64,000 bases of DNA from Butyrivibrio sp. NC2002 (GCF_000702265.1 NZ_KL370881.1:522363-586362), one strand, 5' to 3'; positions 42,720 to 54,555 are shown, counted from the first letter of the stretch. Numbers and translations: made by a program. Notes: generated by a model not told the origin, from the letters alone.

Positions 42720-42864
42720 CAACGTGATCGCAACAGAGGTTGCAGAAAAGCAGAGGACAAGCGGCAAAGCCCGCTTCACAGCCTATATGCAGGGCATGAA
42801 GAAGTTGGAGCGTAAGGCACAGATGCAGAAGGAAGCTATGATGAAGGGAGGAACAAATGCATGA
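42709..42864 (+). CDS. Small basic helical protein (51 aa)
   Basis: 51 codons starting at an ATG ten bases after GGAGGAGG, inside the end of the previous gene, and ending in the ATGA overlap with the DUF5688 gene. The product is basic, amphipathic and methionine-rich (FTAYMQGMKKLERKAQ) without membrane segments. The overlap on both sides gives a chain of three translationally coupled genes. Unknown function. Confidence 0.55.
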   Translation: MQNNNVIATEVAEKQRTSGKARFTAYMQGMKKLERKAQMQKEAMMKGGTNA

Positions 42865-44009
42865 ATTACGAAGAGTTTAAGCAGGAAGTGGCAGACCGTA
42901 TCAAGGAGTTTCTGCCTGAGAAGTATGAAAATGCGGATGTTTCCATTCAGACCGTTGTAAAGAACAATGATCAGAAGCTGGATGGTCTTATGGTAAAGCT
43001 TGAGGACAGCAATATCGCTCCCAACATTTACCTTAACCAGTTTTATGAGCAGCATGAGGACGGCAGACCTATGGATGATATCCTGGCTGCAATCGCAGAT
43101 GTCCGCACTCAGCATGAGATGTCACAGGATTTCGATGTTAGCAGGCTTACGGATTTTGACAGCGTGAAGGATCGTATCACCTGCCGTCTTATCAATGCAG
43201 AGCAGAATGCGGAGTATCTTGCAGATAAGCCTCATACCATGGTGGATGACCTGGCTGTTACATACCATATCGCAATCGGCAAAGAAGAGAGCGGCAATAT
43301 GTCTGCTCCTATCACCAACAGGCTCATGGAAGGATACGGTGTGGATGTAGAACAGCTTCATCAGATTGCCCTCGATAACATGGACACACTTACTCCGGCA
43401 ACCTTTAAGAGCATGACGGAGACCATGGTTGATATGATGCTTCCCGATATGATGCGAAGCGGAATGTCTGAGGAAGAGGCAAGGGAGGCCATCGCCGGTA
43501 TGATCCCGCCTACACCTGATGAGATGATGTATGTACTTTCCAATGAGGATAAGCTTAACGGTGCGGCAGTTCTCCTTAACGATAAGGTCATGGATGATAT
43601 CACCGAGAAGCTGGGTCAGGACTACTTCATTTTACCTTCGAGTGTGCATGAGGTGCTGATCGTACCTAAGAATGACCAGATGGATCTTAAGACACTGGAG
43701 AGCATGGTGCAGGATGTGAATGCCACACAGGTAGCACCGGAGGAAAGACTCTCCGATCACGTATATGCCTATGACGCAAAGGAGCATGAGCTTTTCCGTG
43801 CTGACAAGGCAGAGGAGAGAGCTGCGGCAAAGGAAACCGAGGCTTCAAAAGAAACTGCTGTAGTAAAGACTGCGGCAAAAGAGGAAAAGAAGCAGGAGCG
43901 TCCTTCCCTTAAGGAAAGACTTGCTCAGAAGAAAGACATTGTTGCCAAGAATGAGGCAACCAGGGAGCCTCGTCAGATGAATAAGGACAGAGGACAGGCT
44001 TTGGCATAA
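42861..44009 (+). CDS. DUF5688 family protein
   Basis: 382 residues. The N-terminal two thirds (NYEEFKQEVADRIKEFLPEK, then YLNQFYEQHEDGRP and DQDYFILPSSVHEVLIVP-like region) match DUF5688, a large family on Lachnospiraceae conjugative elements that lacks a known function. The C-terminal 90 residues are charged and disordered-looking. They contain ERPSLKERLAQKKDIVA, the strongest copy of the shared element motif, and end in KDRGQALA, like the PcfB-like protein. Coupled to the upstream small gene. Confidence 0.8.
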   Translation: MNYEEFKQEVADRIKEFLPEKYENADVSIQTVVKNNDQKLDGLMVKLEDSNIAPNIYLNQFYEQHEDGRPMDDILAAIADVRTQHEMSQDFDVSRLTDFDSVKDRITCRLINAEQNAEYLADKPHTMVDDLAVTYHIAIGKEESGNMSAPITNRLMEGYGVDVEQLHQIALDNMDTLTPATFKSMTETMVDMMLPDMMRSGMSEEEAREAIAGMIPPTPDEMMYVLSNEDKLNGAAVLLNDKVMDDITEKLGQDYFILPSSVHEVLIVPKNDQMDLKTLESMVQDVNATQVAPEERLSDHVYAYDAKEHELFRADKAEERAAAKETEASKETAVVKTAAKEEKKQERPSLKERLAQKKDIVAKNEATREPRQMNKDRGQALA

Positions 44010-44081
44010 GGATTTTTGTTTTGGAACGGGAGAGGGGCAGCGATGTCCTTCTCCCATAATCTTTATAAGGAGAAACAGGCT

Positions 44082-47000
44082 ATGGCAAGAAAATATGATG
44101 AGATCAAATGGCTTGCACAGGCTACGGCACAGGATTTATCGGCAGATATGGAAAAGTGGAAAGGATTCCTTACCACTGCCGGAAGGCTATACCGGTATCC
44201 TTTCATGGATCAGCTGCTTATCTATGCCCAGAGACCGGATGCCACAGCATGTGCAGAGCTTGAAACATGGAATCAGAAGATGAACTGCTGGGTCAACCGT
44301 GGGTCCAAGGGTATCGCTCTTTTGGATGAAAGCAGCGGCAGACCAAGACTTCGGTATGTATTTGATGTGTCAAATGTGCATCCCGGATGGAATGTTGGAA
44401 GACTCCCGTACATATGGCAGGTCAGGGAACGGAATGAACAGACAGTTCTCAACAGACTTGAAAACATATATGGAAAAACGGATGAAAGCAGACCTTTCGG
44501 AGATAGGCTGGTGGAGCTGGCACATCGTATTGCGGATGATTATTACAGGGATGTAATGCCTGATCTGCAGGACCGGGTGGATGGAAGCTTTCTGCATGGA
44601 TATGATGAACTGAATCTTGAACTGCGCTTGCAAGAGACCATGAGAGATTCCATCGCATATACGCTTCTTACAAGGTGCGGTGTGGATACAGAACTTTATG
44701 ATTTTGATTTTCGTTATCTGCATGAGTTCAGCGATGTGAAAACGCTGTCGGTACTTGGAAATGCAGTATCGGAAATGACTGAGCCGGTACTCATGGAAAT
44801 CGGAAGAGCGGTAACGGTACAGGAACGTCATATCGCCAGATATGGCGAAGTAGAAAGACAAACGGAGAATATATCACAAGCCGTAGAAAAAAGCCAAAAT
44901 TCGCTTGCAAATGAGGCTCAGAATGAATATAATGCTTTAAAGCGTGAAAGCGAGCGGCAAGGTGATATTTCCACCGATGATTATGAAAAAGGCGAAAGCG
45001 CTAATATTTCAGAACAAGGAGGAAATGACCATGGAACTGACTTACATGCAGAGCGGGGATTATCTGATCCCGAACCTGATCGCGAACAGCGAGCCGGAGG
45101 AACCCTTAACGAAGTACGGACTGATGCGGAGGAACTTCTTAAAGGAACACAGGAGAGGAACCTACAGCGGGATGATGTTAGAGGGGAATCTGAAGGAGCA
45201 CTGCCTGATGATTCAGAAGCAGGCAGAGGAGAGGATGGATCTGTTGACATCCCAGATGGCGAAGTCCCAGGGAGTGAACGAAGCCCTGAAAGCATCAGAC
45301 CAGATGAAGTGGGTGGGTCTGATGAACAACATCCGGGCATCGGCGGAGGAGATAGTTTTATCGGAGCTGATCTACAGCTAAACCCTCCGGATGCAGAACC
45401 CGAACAACTGAATATGTTTGACCTGTTCCCATCATTTGCGGAACAGGTGGGAACGATAGCAGCAGCGGAAGCAAGCGTGAAAACGAAGGCTCCCGCTGTT
45501 TTTATGCTAAAAGACGACCAGCTTCTTGATGTGATCAGATCCGGTGGTGGCAAAGAGAATAACCGTAAGCGTATCTATGCAAAGTACCAGGCAGGAAAAG
45601 ATGCTGCGGAAATGACTGATTTCATAAAGAATGAGATCGGAACTACCGGTAAGGGCTTTGAATTTGACGGGCAGAGGGTATCTGTTTGGTTTAATGAAAA
45701 TGGTATGAGCATCGCACCGGGCAATTCCGCTCAGGTGGACTTTGCCACTACCTATAGTTGGAGCCTTGTGGAAGAGTTCACCCGTCAGATGGTGGAAAAC
45801 GGCTCATATATGTCGAGAAATGAAGCCTTTCTTGTGGACAGCACCGAACGGGCGAGGGTGGCTGATCAGATTTATTTCTTTTTCCGTGACGGCATTGATG
45901 ATATGCCTGATTCTCTTTCTATCCAAGGAAGTAATTATCCCGACAGCCAGGCACATATCGTAGAGCTGCTATCTACCCATGAGGGAAGAGAGCTGCTTGC
46001 AGAGGAAATCGGCAGGGCTGCGGACAGGATAGAGAGCGGAGAGCTTCAACTTCGGTGGCGATATGTAAAAGAGCCGGAGTATCTGCTTTCAGAGATTGCC
46101 GACCTCGATGCTGAGCGTAGGGAGTTTCCTCTTGCAGATGAGGTAAATGTAAGGCTTGAAAACTTCATTACCCAGGATGAGATTGACAGCAGGCTCACCC
46201 ATGGAAGCGGTGTATCGCAGGGACTTTTCCGTATCTATGATTATTTTAAGGAAGGGCATGACAGCAAAGATAATGTAGCGTTCCTTAAGAGCGAATACGG
46301 TACTGGTGGTCAGTCAGATGCACTGATTGGAAATGATAAGAGTTGGGAAGACCATGATGCAAAGGGCATTCAGCTTGACAAAGGCAGTATCATGGAGCCT
46401 TATACATCCGTGCTTCTTAACTGGAATGTGGTGGAAAAGCGTATCCGTGAACTGATTGCAGAGGATAAGTACCTGTCTCCAAAGGCAAAGGAAGCCTATG
46501 CAGAGTATAAAAAGGAGCAGGAAAAGGAAGCTCTTGCTGATGAGCAGGAAAAACTTGTTGATGCCATTGAAGCCGGGGATGCACAGGAAGAGCCTGAAAG
46601 CAAAGAGGCGGATCATAATCCCGAATTCGGTCCGCCTGTCGGACGGGGAGAGAATAGCCTTTGGTCGATAGTCCATGAAGCGGATGATGAAAATGATAAT
46701 CCCCAGGAGTGGGCAACAAAGCTCCCTTCCGGTCAGTATGTATGGATAGACCGTGAGGAAGATGGTTCATATGGGATTCATCCGGTTGCTGATTCTCTTG
46801 CTGCTCCTACGGAGACCTTCAGGACTCTTGAAGAGGCGCAGGAGTATGTTGACGAGACCATGCGGGGAGAAGTGCTTAAAGAGCAGGCTTTAGAGCAGGA
46901 ATCTTCAACATATACAATCTATCAGATATCGGATGAAGCTGAGGACAGACGGGATATCATCTTTGAAAATCTGGAGCACCTGCAGAACAGAGGACTGTCT

Positions 47001-50000
47001 GTTGATGCGGCAAACTATGAGGCAGTATATTCCGGAGAACTGGAGGAAAGCGCTACTCTCGATGACCTGTATGAGAAGTTTAACATAGACCATCCGGCAG
47101 ATTACAAGGGACGCTCCATGTCCGTATCGGATGTGGTGGTATTGCATCAGAATGGTGAGGACAAGGCATATTTCGTGGATTCATTTGGATTTTCGGAAGT
47201 GCCGGAGTTTCTTCGGGAAAAAGAAGCAGTCCTTACTCCGGAGCAGGAGCAGGCAAAGGAGCTTATCAATGAGTTCTGCTACAGGGAGTATGATCATGAT
47301 GCAGATTTCTCGGATTTTTCCAATGTGGAGATAGCTTATACCGACCTTATAGATGAAGCAGATGGAAAAGAGTACCCGATACAGGCTTCTGTAGACCTTG
47401 AGCATAACAGCATCCGCCTTGCGATTGACGGGCAGATCATTTCTCAGAATGAATATGATACCCTTACTGACCTTATAGAAAATGAGCTTAAGTACCTTGA
47501 TTTTGACGAGCTTACCTATGTATCAGAAGAGGACTGGGAGAAGTTCCATAACATGGAGCTTACCGCAGAGGATATACAGAACATTTCCTATATTGGAGCG
47601 GAGTACAGCAATTTCGGGCATACTGCGGAGTATGAGCTTGAAGCCGATATCCGGGGAGAACATCAGAAGATCCGGTATGAGGTCACAAGGCATGACGGGG
47701 ATGAAGAGAGCTTTTCCATCCATACTGAAAGTAACGATATTTATGACAGGCTTTCTGAACCGGAGCTACGCAAGCTGGAAGAGAAACTGTCAGATGAAGT
47801 AAGGGTCGGGCAGTATGAAAAGAAGATTGAAAAAGCTGATAGCCTTGATGCAGTTAAGAACATCCAGTATGAGTTTATGGATGATGAGAGCTTTCCAAGG
47901 AGGCTTGTCGGAAGGTTCTGGGAATCCTATAACGCAAGGGAAGCGGAACTGTCTGAAGACGCAAGAGCTGCGGCAAAGAATTTCCGCATTACAGATGATG
48001 ACCTGGGAAAAGGCAGCGCAAAGGAAAAGTTCCGTGACAATATCAGGGCGATTACAACTTTGAAGCAGATCGAGGACGAACACAGGACAGCCACGCCGGA
48101 GGAACAGCAGATTTTATCACAGTACGTCGGCTGGGGTGGTCTTGCAGATGCCTTTGATGAAACCAAGAGTAACTGGTCTGCGGAATATCAGGAATTAAAG
48201 AGCATTTTGACACCGGAGGAATATAATTCCGCAAGAGAGAGTACCCTAAATGCCCACTTTACAAGCCCCGTAATCATAAGAAATATCTATGAAGCACTGG
48301 GACAGATGGGATTTGAAAAGGGAAATATACTTGAGCCTGCCATGGGTGTAGGTAATTTCTTCGGTATGCTGCCAGAGGAGATGCAGGACAGCAAGCTATA
48401 CGGAGTGGAGCTGGATGATTTGACAGGCCGCATCGCAAAGCAACTCTATCCGCAGGCAGATGTGCGTATCAGCGGATATGAAAAGACCGATTTTCAGAAT
48501 GATTTCTTTGATGTTGCTGTGGGAAATGTGCCGTTCGGGAATTATAAGGTAAGTGACAAGCCTTATGATAAGCTGAATTTCCAGATCCATGATTATTTCT
48601 TTGCAAAGACACTGGATAAGGTAAGACCGGGCGGTATCGTGGCATTTGTTACAAGCAAGGGAACCATGGACAAGCAAAGCCCGCAGGTGAGAAAGTACCT
48701 TGCTCAGAGGGCAGAACTGCTCGGAGCGGTGAGATTACCTAATACAGCTTTTAAGGAGAATGCCGGTACAGAAGTCACGTCCGACATTCTTTTTTTCCAG
48801 AAAAGGGACAGGCTTATGGATATCGAGCCGGACTGGGTACACCTCGGCATGGATGCAAACGGTATAGCCATGAACCAGTATTTTGCCGACCATCCGGAGA
48901 TGATCGTAGGGAAAATGGAGATGGTATCGGGACCCTTTGGTATGGAGAGTACCTGTGTACCGGATGAGAGCAGACCATTTGAGGAGCAGCTTCGTGAGGC
49001 AATCAGCAATATTCATGCAGAATATGAAGCGGTGGAGCTTTCAGCGGACGAGCTTGGAAAGTCTGACCTTGAAGTAATCCCAGCAGATCCGAATGTGAAG
49101 AATTACAGCTTTTGTATGGTGGATGATCATGTGTATTATCGTGAGAATTCCGTCATGAAGCCTGCCGATGTGTCAGATACCATGGAAGACCGCATCAAAG
49201 GTATGATCGCTATCCGTGACTGTACGCAGGAACTAATTCAGATGCAGATGGAGGATTATCCCGACTCAGCCATTACGGACAAACAGGCAGAACTGAACGG
49301 ATTATATGATAAGTTCTCCGATAAATACGGGCTTATCAGTTCTCAGACCAATAAGAGAGCCTTTAATCAGGATTCTTCATACTGCCTGCTCTGTTCTTTG
49401 GAGAAGCTGGATGATGAGGGGAAGTTTCTTGGAAAAGCGGATATGTTCACGAAGCGTACCATCAAACACGCAGAGGTGGTGACAAGTGTTGATACCGCAA
49501 GCGAGGCATTGGCGGTCTCCCTGGCTGAAAAAGCCAAGGTAGACCTTGACTATATGGCAGAGCTTACGGGAAAGGAAAAAGAAGCCATAACTGAGGAGCT
49601 TGCAGGAGTTATCTTCCGGAATCCGCTGACCGACCAGTGGGAGACAGCGGATGAATACCTGTCCGGTAATGTCCGTGAGAAGCTTTCCATAGCAAAGAAC
49701 TATGCGGAAAATCACCCTGAGTATCAGGTGAATGTGGTGCATCTTGAACAGGTAATGCCGAAAGACCTTGAAGCATCGGATATAGAAGTCCGTCTTGGGG
49801 CAACATGGGTTGACCCGAAGTATATCGAGGACTTCATGCGTGAGACTTTCCAGACACCGGGATATCTTTTTGACCGGAATGTCATGGGCATACAGTATTC
49901 GGATGTGACCGGGCTTTGGAATGTAAAGGGTAAGAATGCAGACTATGGCAATACCCTTGCCAACATGACCTTTGGTACCGGCAGGGCGAATGCCTATAAG

Positions 50001-52988
50001 ATACTGGAGGACAGTCTGAACCTTAAGGATGTGCGTATCTATGATACTATCGTGGAGGATGGCAAGGAAAAGAGGGTGCTGAATAAGAAGGAGACCACCC
50101 TTGCTGCACAGAAGCAGGAGGCAATCCGTGAAGCTTTTAAGGACTGGATTTTTAAGGATCCGGAGCGGAGAGCTGATCTTGTAAAGGTTTATAATGAGCG
50201 TTTCAATTCCACAAGACCAAGGGAATATGACGGCTCACATTTGCAGTTTCCGGGTATGACACCGGATATAGAGCTTAAGCCGCATCAGAAGAATGCGGTA
50301 GCTCATGTGCTGTATGGAGATAACACGCTCCTTGCACACTGTGTAGGTGCTGGCAAGACCTTCGAAATGACTGCGGCAGCTATGGAACTTAAAAGGCTTG
50401 GGCTTGCTCAGAAGTCGCTGTTTGTAGTACCAAACCACCTGACAGAGCAGTGGGCATCAGATTTCCTGCGTCTGTATCCCGGAGCGAATATCCTTGCGGC
50501 TACGAAAAAGGACTTTGAGCCTGCAAATCGCAAGAAGTTCTGCTCCCGTATAGCAACAGGCGATTATGATGCCGTGATCATCGGCCATACGCAGTTTGAA
50601 AAGATCCCGTTGTCACAGGAAAGGCAGGTGGCGATACTGGAGCGGCAGATAGATGAGATCACGGAGGCTATAGCACAGGCAAAGGCTGACAGGGGTGAGC
50701 GATATACCATCAAGCAGATGGAAAAATCCAAGAAGCAGCTCATGACAAGGCTTGATAAATTAAATGATCAGAGCCGTAAGGATAATGTTGTAACCTTTGA
50801 ACAGCTTGGCGTAGACAGGCTTTTTGTGGACGAGTCGCATTCGTACAAGAATTTGTTCTTATATACGAAAATGCGGAATGTGGCAGGTATTGCACAGACT
50901 GAAGCTCAGAAGTCACAGGATATGTTTAACAAGTGTCAGTACCTCGATGAACTGACTGGTGGTAAGGGCGTGACCTTTGCAACCGGAACACCGATCAGCA
51001 ACAGCATGACGGAGCTATATACCAATATGAGATATTTACAGTATGGTACGCTTCAGAAGCTGGGACTGGGACAGTTCGATGCATGGGCGGCTAACTTCGG
51101 TGATACACAGACGGCGATAGAGCTTGCACCGGAGGGAACCGGATACAGGGCAAAGACAAGGTTTGCAAAGTTCTTTAACCTGCCTGAGTTGATCGCACTC
51201 TTTAAGGAGAGTGCCGATATACAGACACCAGATATGTTAAAACTCCCTGTGCCGGAGGCAGAGTATGAAAATGTGACATTAAAGCCGTCCGAAGCGCAGA
51301 AGGAAATGGTGGCATCTCTGGCAGACAGAGCAGAGCGGGTGCGTAACCGTATGGTGGATTCATCCGTCGATAATATGCTTAAAATTACTAACGATGGGCG
51401 TAAGCTGGCACTGGATCAGCGTCTTATGAACGATATGCTACCGGATGATGAAAACAGTAAGTCCAGTGTTTGCGTGGAGAAAGCTTTTGAGATTTGGGAG
51501 GAGACAAAAGATAAGCGGTCAGCCCAGCTCATTTTTTGCGATTTGAGTACACCTAAAGGAGACGGAACCTTCAATGTATATGAGGATATCAGGGACAAGC
51601 TGATAGCAAAAGGAGTACCACCGGAAGAGATAGCTTTTATCCATGATGCGAATACCGAGACGAGGAAAGCGGAGCTGTTTGGCAAAGTAAGAAGCGGACA
51701 GGTCCGTTTTTTATTGGGATCAACGCAGAAGATGGGAGCCGGTACCAATGTGCAGGACAGGCTGATAGCACTTCATCACTTGGATGTGCCATGGAGACCC
51801 TCTGACATTGAACAGCAGGAAGGTCGTATCTTACGACAGGGCAATACTAATCCAAAGGTAAAGATCTTCCGCTATGTTACAGAGGGTACGTTTGATGCGT
51901 ACTCGTGGCAGCTCATCGAGAACAAGCAGAAGTTCATCGGGCAGATCATGACCAGTAAATCTCCAGTCAGAAGCTGTGAGGATATTGACGAGGCGGCACT
52001 TACCTATGCGGAGGTCAAGGCTCTTGCTACGGGAAATCCTTATATCAAAGAAAAGATGGATCTCGACATCCAGGTATCAAAGCTGAAGCTCATGAAAGCG
52101 AACCATACCAGTCAGAAATACCGACTGGAGGATAATATCGCAAAGAACTACCCACAGCAGATATCAGCACTGAAGGAGCGTATCGCCGGAATGAAGGCAG
52201 ATATTGCAACATACAATGCCAGCAAGCCTGCGGATAAGGATGTCTTTACCATGACGGTAGCCGGAAAGACCTATGATGACAGGAAGGAAGCCGGAACAGC
52301 AATCATCGGTATCTGCAAGGAGATGAAGCAGGCCAATGTGGCTGTGCCAATCGGTGAGTACCTTGGCATGAAGATGAATATAACCTTTGATTCATTTTTC
52401 AGGAAGTTTACGCTGAACATGAAAGGAAAACTCAGCCATGAAGTGGAGATTGGCTCTGACCCGTCCGGTAACATTACCCGTATCGGTAATGCCATGGAAT
52501 CCATGACAAAACAGCTTGAGGATGCGATTGCGAAGCATGCCAATGTGGAACAGCAGCTTGAAACCGCAAAGATTGAGGTGGAAAAGCCATTCCCACAGGA
52601 GAAGGAGCTTAACGATAAGCTGACAAGGCTTGCAGAACTGAACAGCCTGCTTGATATGGATGAAAAAGGCGAGGATGCAGTTGATCTTGATGAAGATGCT
52701 CCAAAGCCGGAGAAAGAAACAGCAGAACAGACCGAGACGGTAATGCCGGCACAGGAGGCTACCAAAGAGGCAGGTCACATATCGGAGGATAAGGCTGAAA
52801 TAAGCGAAAAAGCTGAGGAGGCTGATATATCAGAAACAGAGGATATGGGGAACCCTGCAACAAAACCGGAGACAAAAGAGGAAAGACCGTCCCTTGTCGC
52901 AAGGCTTAATGAGAAGAAGGCGGTTGTAGCTGCCATGGATCAGAAAGCACCTGCGGTAGCAAAGAAAAAAGAAGAGGTTATAGCATAA
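44082..52988 (+). CDS. Giant polyvalent protein: ArdC-N-like, YodL, methylase, SNF2 helicase
   Basis: About 2968 residues from the ATG at 44082, nine bases after AAGGAG. Domains in order: ArdC-N-like segment ([19 protein letters not shown], residues about 1-85); a disordered acidic linker (about 300-440) that is also the site of tnpV in another frame; two copies of an associated domain with a [17 protein letters not shown] signature (about 470-570, 690-800); YodL (about 940-1045); a methylase-like domain with [12 protein letters not shown] (near 1417) and GNVPFGNYK (near 1480); an SNF2-type helicase with [12 protein letters not shown] (near 2083), [10 protein letters not shown] (2248) and [11 protein letters not shown] (2577). 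The tail has [17 protein letters not shown]. Likely transferred to protect the incoming DNA, as proposed for polyvalent proteins. Confidence 0.9.
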   Translation: MARKYDEIKWLAQATAQDLSADMEKWKGFLTTAGRLYRYPFMDQLLIYAQRPDATACAELETWNQKMNCWVNRGSKGIALLDESSGRPRLRYVFDVSNVHPGWNVGRLPYIWQVRERNEQTVLNRLENIYGKTDESRPFGDRLVELAHRIADDYYRDVMPDLQDRVDGSFLHGYDELNLELRLQETMRDSIAYTLLTRCGVDTELYDFDFRYLHEFSDVKTLSVLGNAVSEMTEPVLMEIGRAVTVQERHIARYGEVERQTENISQAVEKSQNSLANEAQNEYNALKRESERQGDISTDDYEKGESANISEQGGNDHGTDLHAERGLSDPEPDREQRAGGTLNEVRTDAEELLKGTQERNLQRDDVRGESEGALPDDSEAGRGEDGSVDIPDGEVPGSERSPESIRPDEVGGSDEQHPGIGGGDSFIGADLQLNPPDAEPEQLNMFDLFPSFAEQVGTIAAAEASVKTKAPAVFMLKDDQLLDVIRSGGGKENNRKRIYAKYQAGKDAAEMTDFIKNEIGTTGKGFEFDGQRVSVWFNENGMSIAPGNSAQVDFATTYSWSLVEEFTRQMVENGSYMSRNEAFLVDSTERARVADQIYFFFRDGIDDMPDSLSIQGSNYPDSQAHIVELLSTHEGRELLAEEIGRAADRIESGELQLRWRYVKEPEYLLSEIADLDAERREFPLADEVNVRLENFITQDEIDSRLTHGSGVSQGLFRIYDYFKEGHDSKDNVAFLKSEYGTGGQSDALIGNDKSWEDHDAKGIQLDKGSIMEPYTSVLLNWNVVEKRIRELIAEDKYLSPKAKEAYAEYKKEQEKEALADEQEKLVDAIEAGDAQEEPESKEADHNPEFGPPVGRGENSLWSIVHEADDENDNPQEWATKLPSGQYVWIDREEDGSYGIHPVADSLAAPTETFRTLEEAQEYVDETMRGEVLKEQALEQESSTYTIYQISDEAEDRRDIIFENLEHLQNRGLSVDAANYEAVYSGELEESATLDDLYEKFNIDHPADYKGRSMSVSDVVVLHQNGEDKAYFVDSFGFSEVPEFLREKEAVLTPEQEQAKELINEFCYREYDHDADFSDFSNVEIAYTDLIDEADGKEYPIQASVDLEHNSIRLAIDGQIISQNEYDTLTDLIENELKYLDFDELTYVSEEDWEKFHNMELTAEDIQNISYIGAEYSNFGHTAEYELEADIRGEHQKIRYEVTRHDGDEESFSIHTESNDIYDRLSEPELRKLEEKLSDEVRVGQYEKKIEKADSLDAVKNIQYEFMDDESFPRRLVGRFWESYNAREAELSEDARAAAKNFRITDDDLGKGSAKEKFRDNIRAITTLKQIEDEHRTATPEEQQILSQYVGWGGLADAFDETKSNWSAEYQELKSILTPEEYNSARESTLNAHFTSPVIIRNIYEALGQMGFEKGNILEPAMGVGNFFGMLPEEMQDSKLYGVELDDLTGRIAKQLYPQADVRISGYEKTDFQNDFFDVAVGNVPFGNYKVSDKPYDKLNFQIHDYFFAKTLDKVRPGGIVAFVTSKGTMDKQSPQVRKYLAQRAELLGAVRLPNTAFKENAGTEVTSDILFFQKRDRLMDIEPDWVHLGMDANGIAMNQYFADHPEMIVGKMEMVSGPFGMESTCVPDESRPFEEQLREAISNIHAEYEAVELSADELGKSDLEVIPADPNVKNYSFCMVDDHVYYRENSVMKPADVSDTMEDRIKGMIAIRDCTQELIQMQMEDYPDSAITDKQAELNGLYDKFSDKYGLISSQTNKRAFNQDSSYCLLCSLEKLDDEGKFLGKADMFTKRTIKHAEVVTSVDTASEALAVSLAEKAKVDLDYMAELTGKEKEAITEELAGVIFRNPLTDQWETADEYLSGNVREKLSIAKNYAENHPEYQVNVVHLEQVMPKDLEASDIEVRLGATWVDPKYIEDFMRETFQTPGYLFDRNVMGIQYSDVTGLWNVKGKNADYGNTLANMTFGTGRANAYKILEDSLNLKDVRIYDTIVEDGKEKRVLNKKETTLAAQKQEAIREAFKDWIFKDPERRADLVKVYNERFNSTRPREYDGSHLQFPGMTPDIELKPHQKNAVAHVLYGDNTLLAHCVGAGKTFEMTAAAMELKRLGLAQKSLFVVPNHLTEQWASDFLRLYPGANILAATKKDFEPANRKKFCSRIATGDYDAVIIGHTQFEKIPLSQERQVAILERQIDEITEAIAQAKADRGERYTIKQMEKSKKQLMTRLDKLNDQSRKDNVVTFEQLGVDRLFVDESHSYKNLFLYTKMRNVAGIAQTEAQKSQDMFNKCQYLDELTGGKGVTFATGTPISNSMTELYTNMRYLQYGTLQKLGLGQFDAWAANFGDTQTAIELAPEGTGYRAKTRFAKFFNLPELIALFKESADIQTPDMLKLPVPEAEYENVTLKPSEAQKEMVASLADRAERVRNRMVDSSVDNMLKITNDGRKLALDQRLMNDMLPDDENSKSSVCVEKAFEIWEETKDKRSAQLIFCDLSTPKGDGTFNVYEDIRDKLIAKGVPPEEIAFIHDANTETRKAELFGKVRSGQVRFLLGSTQKMGAGTNVQDRLIALHHLDVPWRPSDIEQQEGRILRQGNTNPKVKIFRYVTEGTFDAYSWQLIENKQKFIGQIMTSKSPVRSCEDIDEAALTYAEVKALATGNPYIKEKMDLDIQVSKLKLMKANHTSQKYRLEDNIAKNYPQQISALKERIAGMKADIATYNASKPADKDVFTMTVAGKTYDDRKEAGTAIIGICKEMKQANVAVPIGEYLGMKMNITFDSFFRKFTLNMKGKLSHEVEIGSDPSGNITRIGNAMESMTKQLEDAIAKHANVEQQLETAKIEVEKPFPQEKELNDKLTRLAELNSLLDMDEKGEDAVDLDEDAPKPEKETAEQTETVMPAQEATKEAGHISEDKAEISEKAEEADISETEDMGNPATKPETKEERPSLVARLNEKKAVVAAMDQKAPAVAKKKEEVIA
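45031..45381 (+). CDS. tnpV: TnpV family protein, overprinted in the giant gene
   Basis: A complete 116-codon gene in the +1 frame relative to the giant gene. AAGGAGG at 45016-45022 sits eight bases before its ATG. It begins [16 protein letters not shown] and contains [19 protein letters not shown] and [17 protein letters not shown], closely matching my memory of TnpV, a small transposon-encoded protein (Tn4451-type elements) related to excisionases. The giant frame here is a low-complexity Gly/Asp/Glu/Ser stretch, as expected when a second frame dictates codons. Role in excision is inferred from the family. Confidence 0.82.
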   Translation: MELTYMQSGDYLIPNLIANSEPEEPLTKYGLMRRNFLKEHRRGTYSGMMLEGNLKEHCLMIQKQAEERMDLLTSQMAKSQGVNEALKASDQMKWVGLMNNIRASAEEIVLSELIYS

Positions 52989-52996
52989 GATCAAAG

Positions 52997-53024
52997 GGCT
53001 TCGGGGATTATCTCCGGAGCCTTT
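52997..53024 (+). terminator. Hairpin between the giant gene and the nucleotidyltransferase
   Basis: GGCTTCGGGGA and its near complement TCTCCGGAGCC form an 11-position stem with wobble pairs around a TTAT-type loop, followed by CTTTT. It may attenuate the last operon gene. Confidence 0.55.
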
Positions 53025-53039
53025 TAGAAAGGAGCTGAA

Positions 53040-54419
53040 ATGGCAAAAGACGAAACAAAAGGCGAAAGCCTTAACGATGCCGCTGTCATAAGCGCATTTA
53101 AGGATAAGACCAAAGAGAAGTTCCATGAGCTTGACGGCATGGATCCTGAAACGATAGAAGCTAATGTTAAAACAATAGTGCAGGGCATAGTGAATGATTA
53201 TGGGATGGATGTAATCATTGAGGATGTCGTTGTATCCGGCAGTCGTTGCAGGGGTATGGAGGAGAAAGGAGCTGACCTTGATGTGGTGTTGTATTACAGC
53301 GGCTCGGTGAGGGAGGACGATCTGTTTAACACTCTTAATCAGGGAAATATCATTATGGGTGGTGTAAAGCTCGATATAAACACGATATCACAGGAACAGC
53401 ATGGGAGTCTTTCCGAGTATCTGACCGGTGTGGAAGCGTACCTTACAGAAAAACAGGCTCAAATAATACAGGAAGCACAGCAGCGTAACACAGAGATAAC
53501 CTATACCGTTGCGGAGTGCGGCGAATTTCACAGCATGGGAACCTATCATGAGGGAATTTCCACTATAGAAGAGGCAAAAGCTCTGTTTGAGAGCATCCGT
53601 GAAAATCATAGCAATATGATCCCTGCTGTCGGCATCAACATACATGAAGCTGGGACACCGGAGATAGATGATGTGCAGATGGATGTCCTCTATGGAAACA
53701 CCATAGATCTTGATAATCTGCGGTATGTTCCTCAGATATGGAATGATCAGGAGGGACTGTCAAAGATCGGGCAGATCATAGATGCATTCCCGGATGTAAA
53801 GGTAATCGGGACACTGCCGGGATTGACTGTACAGGATAGACCGGAACAGGATATGGATGCCGTAAAGCCGGTATATGTGGACGAGGCTGCGAAGCTGGCG
53901 GCTGAAATAGACCGCTTTTCCAGTGACTTTGATCCCTATGAGTACAAGGATACGGTCGATAACTGGGAGTTACAGGTGCAGAATATAGCGGATGATATCC
54001 GAAACGGCAATTCTGCGGATTATAAGAAGTACCTGGGAACTGTGATAGAAGAGAGTGACAACATCGAGGATGTCCGCAAGGCGGCGGAGCTTCTTGTGAA
54101 GTTGGCTGAATACAAGCCGCTTGCCAAGGTGGAGGAGCTTGAGGAGGTAAATCTGAACCAGATCGACAATGTACTCAGCAATACGGTTCCAAAATCTGAG
54201 GAGAAAAGGGAAGCCCGGCAAGCGGAGCAGGAACGCTTGGAAGAGCTGCAACGCATCGAGGAAGAGGAAAGAAAACGCAGGGCAAGAGGGGAACGCCCAT
54301 CACTACGGGCGAGACTTGCGGCCAAGAAAGCTATAGTAGCCGCAAACAGTGCAGTCCCCCAAAGAGAAACACAGCGACAGGTGCAAAATGAGCCGGTAAA
54401 ACCACATATTGAGCTTTAA
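53040..54419 (+). CDS. Nucleotidyltransferase with large-polyvalent-associated domain
   Basis: 459 residues. The N-terminal 110 carry a polymerase-beta type nucleotidyltransferase site: VVSGSRCRGMEEKGADLDVVL holds the GS motif and the D-x-D. Next (about 145-270) comes a domain with TYTVAECGEFHSMGTYHEG, which I recall as an LPD (large polyvalent protein-associated) domain, probably LPD16. The C-terminal third is helical and charged and contains ERPSLRARLAAKKAIVA. The substrate is unknown; antitoxin-less toxins, RNA modifiers and DNA protection proteins share the fold. It is the last gene before a strong terminator. Confidence 0.78.
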   Translation: MAKDETKGESLNDAAVISAFKDKTKEKFHELDGMDPETIEANVKTIVQGIVNDYGMDVIIEDVVVSGSRCRGMEEKGADLDVVLYYSGSVREDDLFNTLNQGNIIMGGVKLDINTISQEQHGSLSEYLTGVEAYLTEKQAQIIQEAQQRNTEITYTVAECGEFHSMGTYHEGISTIEEAKALFESIRENHSNMIPAVGINIHEAGTPEIDDVQMDVLYGNTIDLDNLRYVPQIWNDQEGLSKIGQIIDAFPDVKVIGTLPGLTVQDRPEQDMDAVKPVYVDEAAKLAAEIDRFSSDFDPYEYKDTVDNWELQVQNIADDIRNGNSADYKKYLGTVIEESDNIEDVRKAAELLVKLAEYKPLAKVEELEEVNLNQIDNVLSNTVPKSEEKREARQAEQERLEELQRIEEEERKRRARGERPSLRARLAAKKAIVAANSAVPQRETQRQVQNEPVKPHIEL

Positions 54420-54453
54420 AGGTGTTTTTATTGGACAGGTAAATTTGTAATAT

Positions 54454-54495
54454 GAGATCAGGATGGGGAAATACCCTGTTCTGGTCTCTTTTTTT
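54454..54495 (+). terminator. End of the transfer operon
   Basis: GAGATCAGGATGGGG and the complementary GTTCTGGTCTC (wobble pairs allowed) with an inner GGG-AAATA-CCC, followed by T7. A classical strong intrinsic terminator. Confidence 0.85.
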
Positions 54496-54555
54496 ATATC
54501 AGGTCAAATTTCGTGAAGATGTAGCAAATGGTAAAATAAAACTGTAAATGCCTAT

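Noticed and set aside
44944-45030. A longer N-terminus for tnpV, from 44944
   Set aside because: No ribosome site precedes it, and the TnpV likeness begins at the ATG at 45031, behind AAGGAGG.
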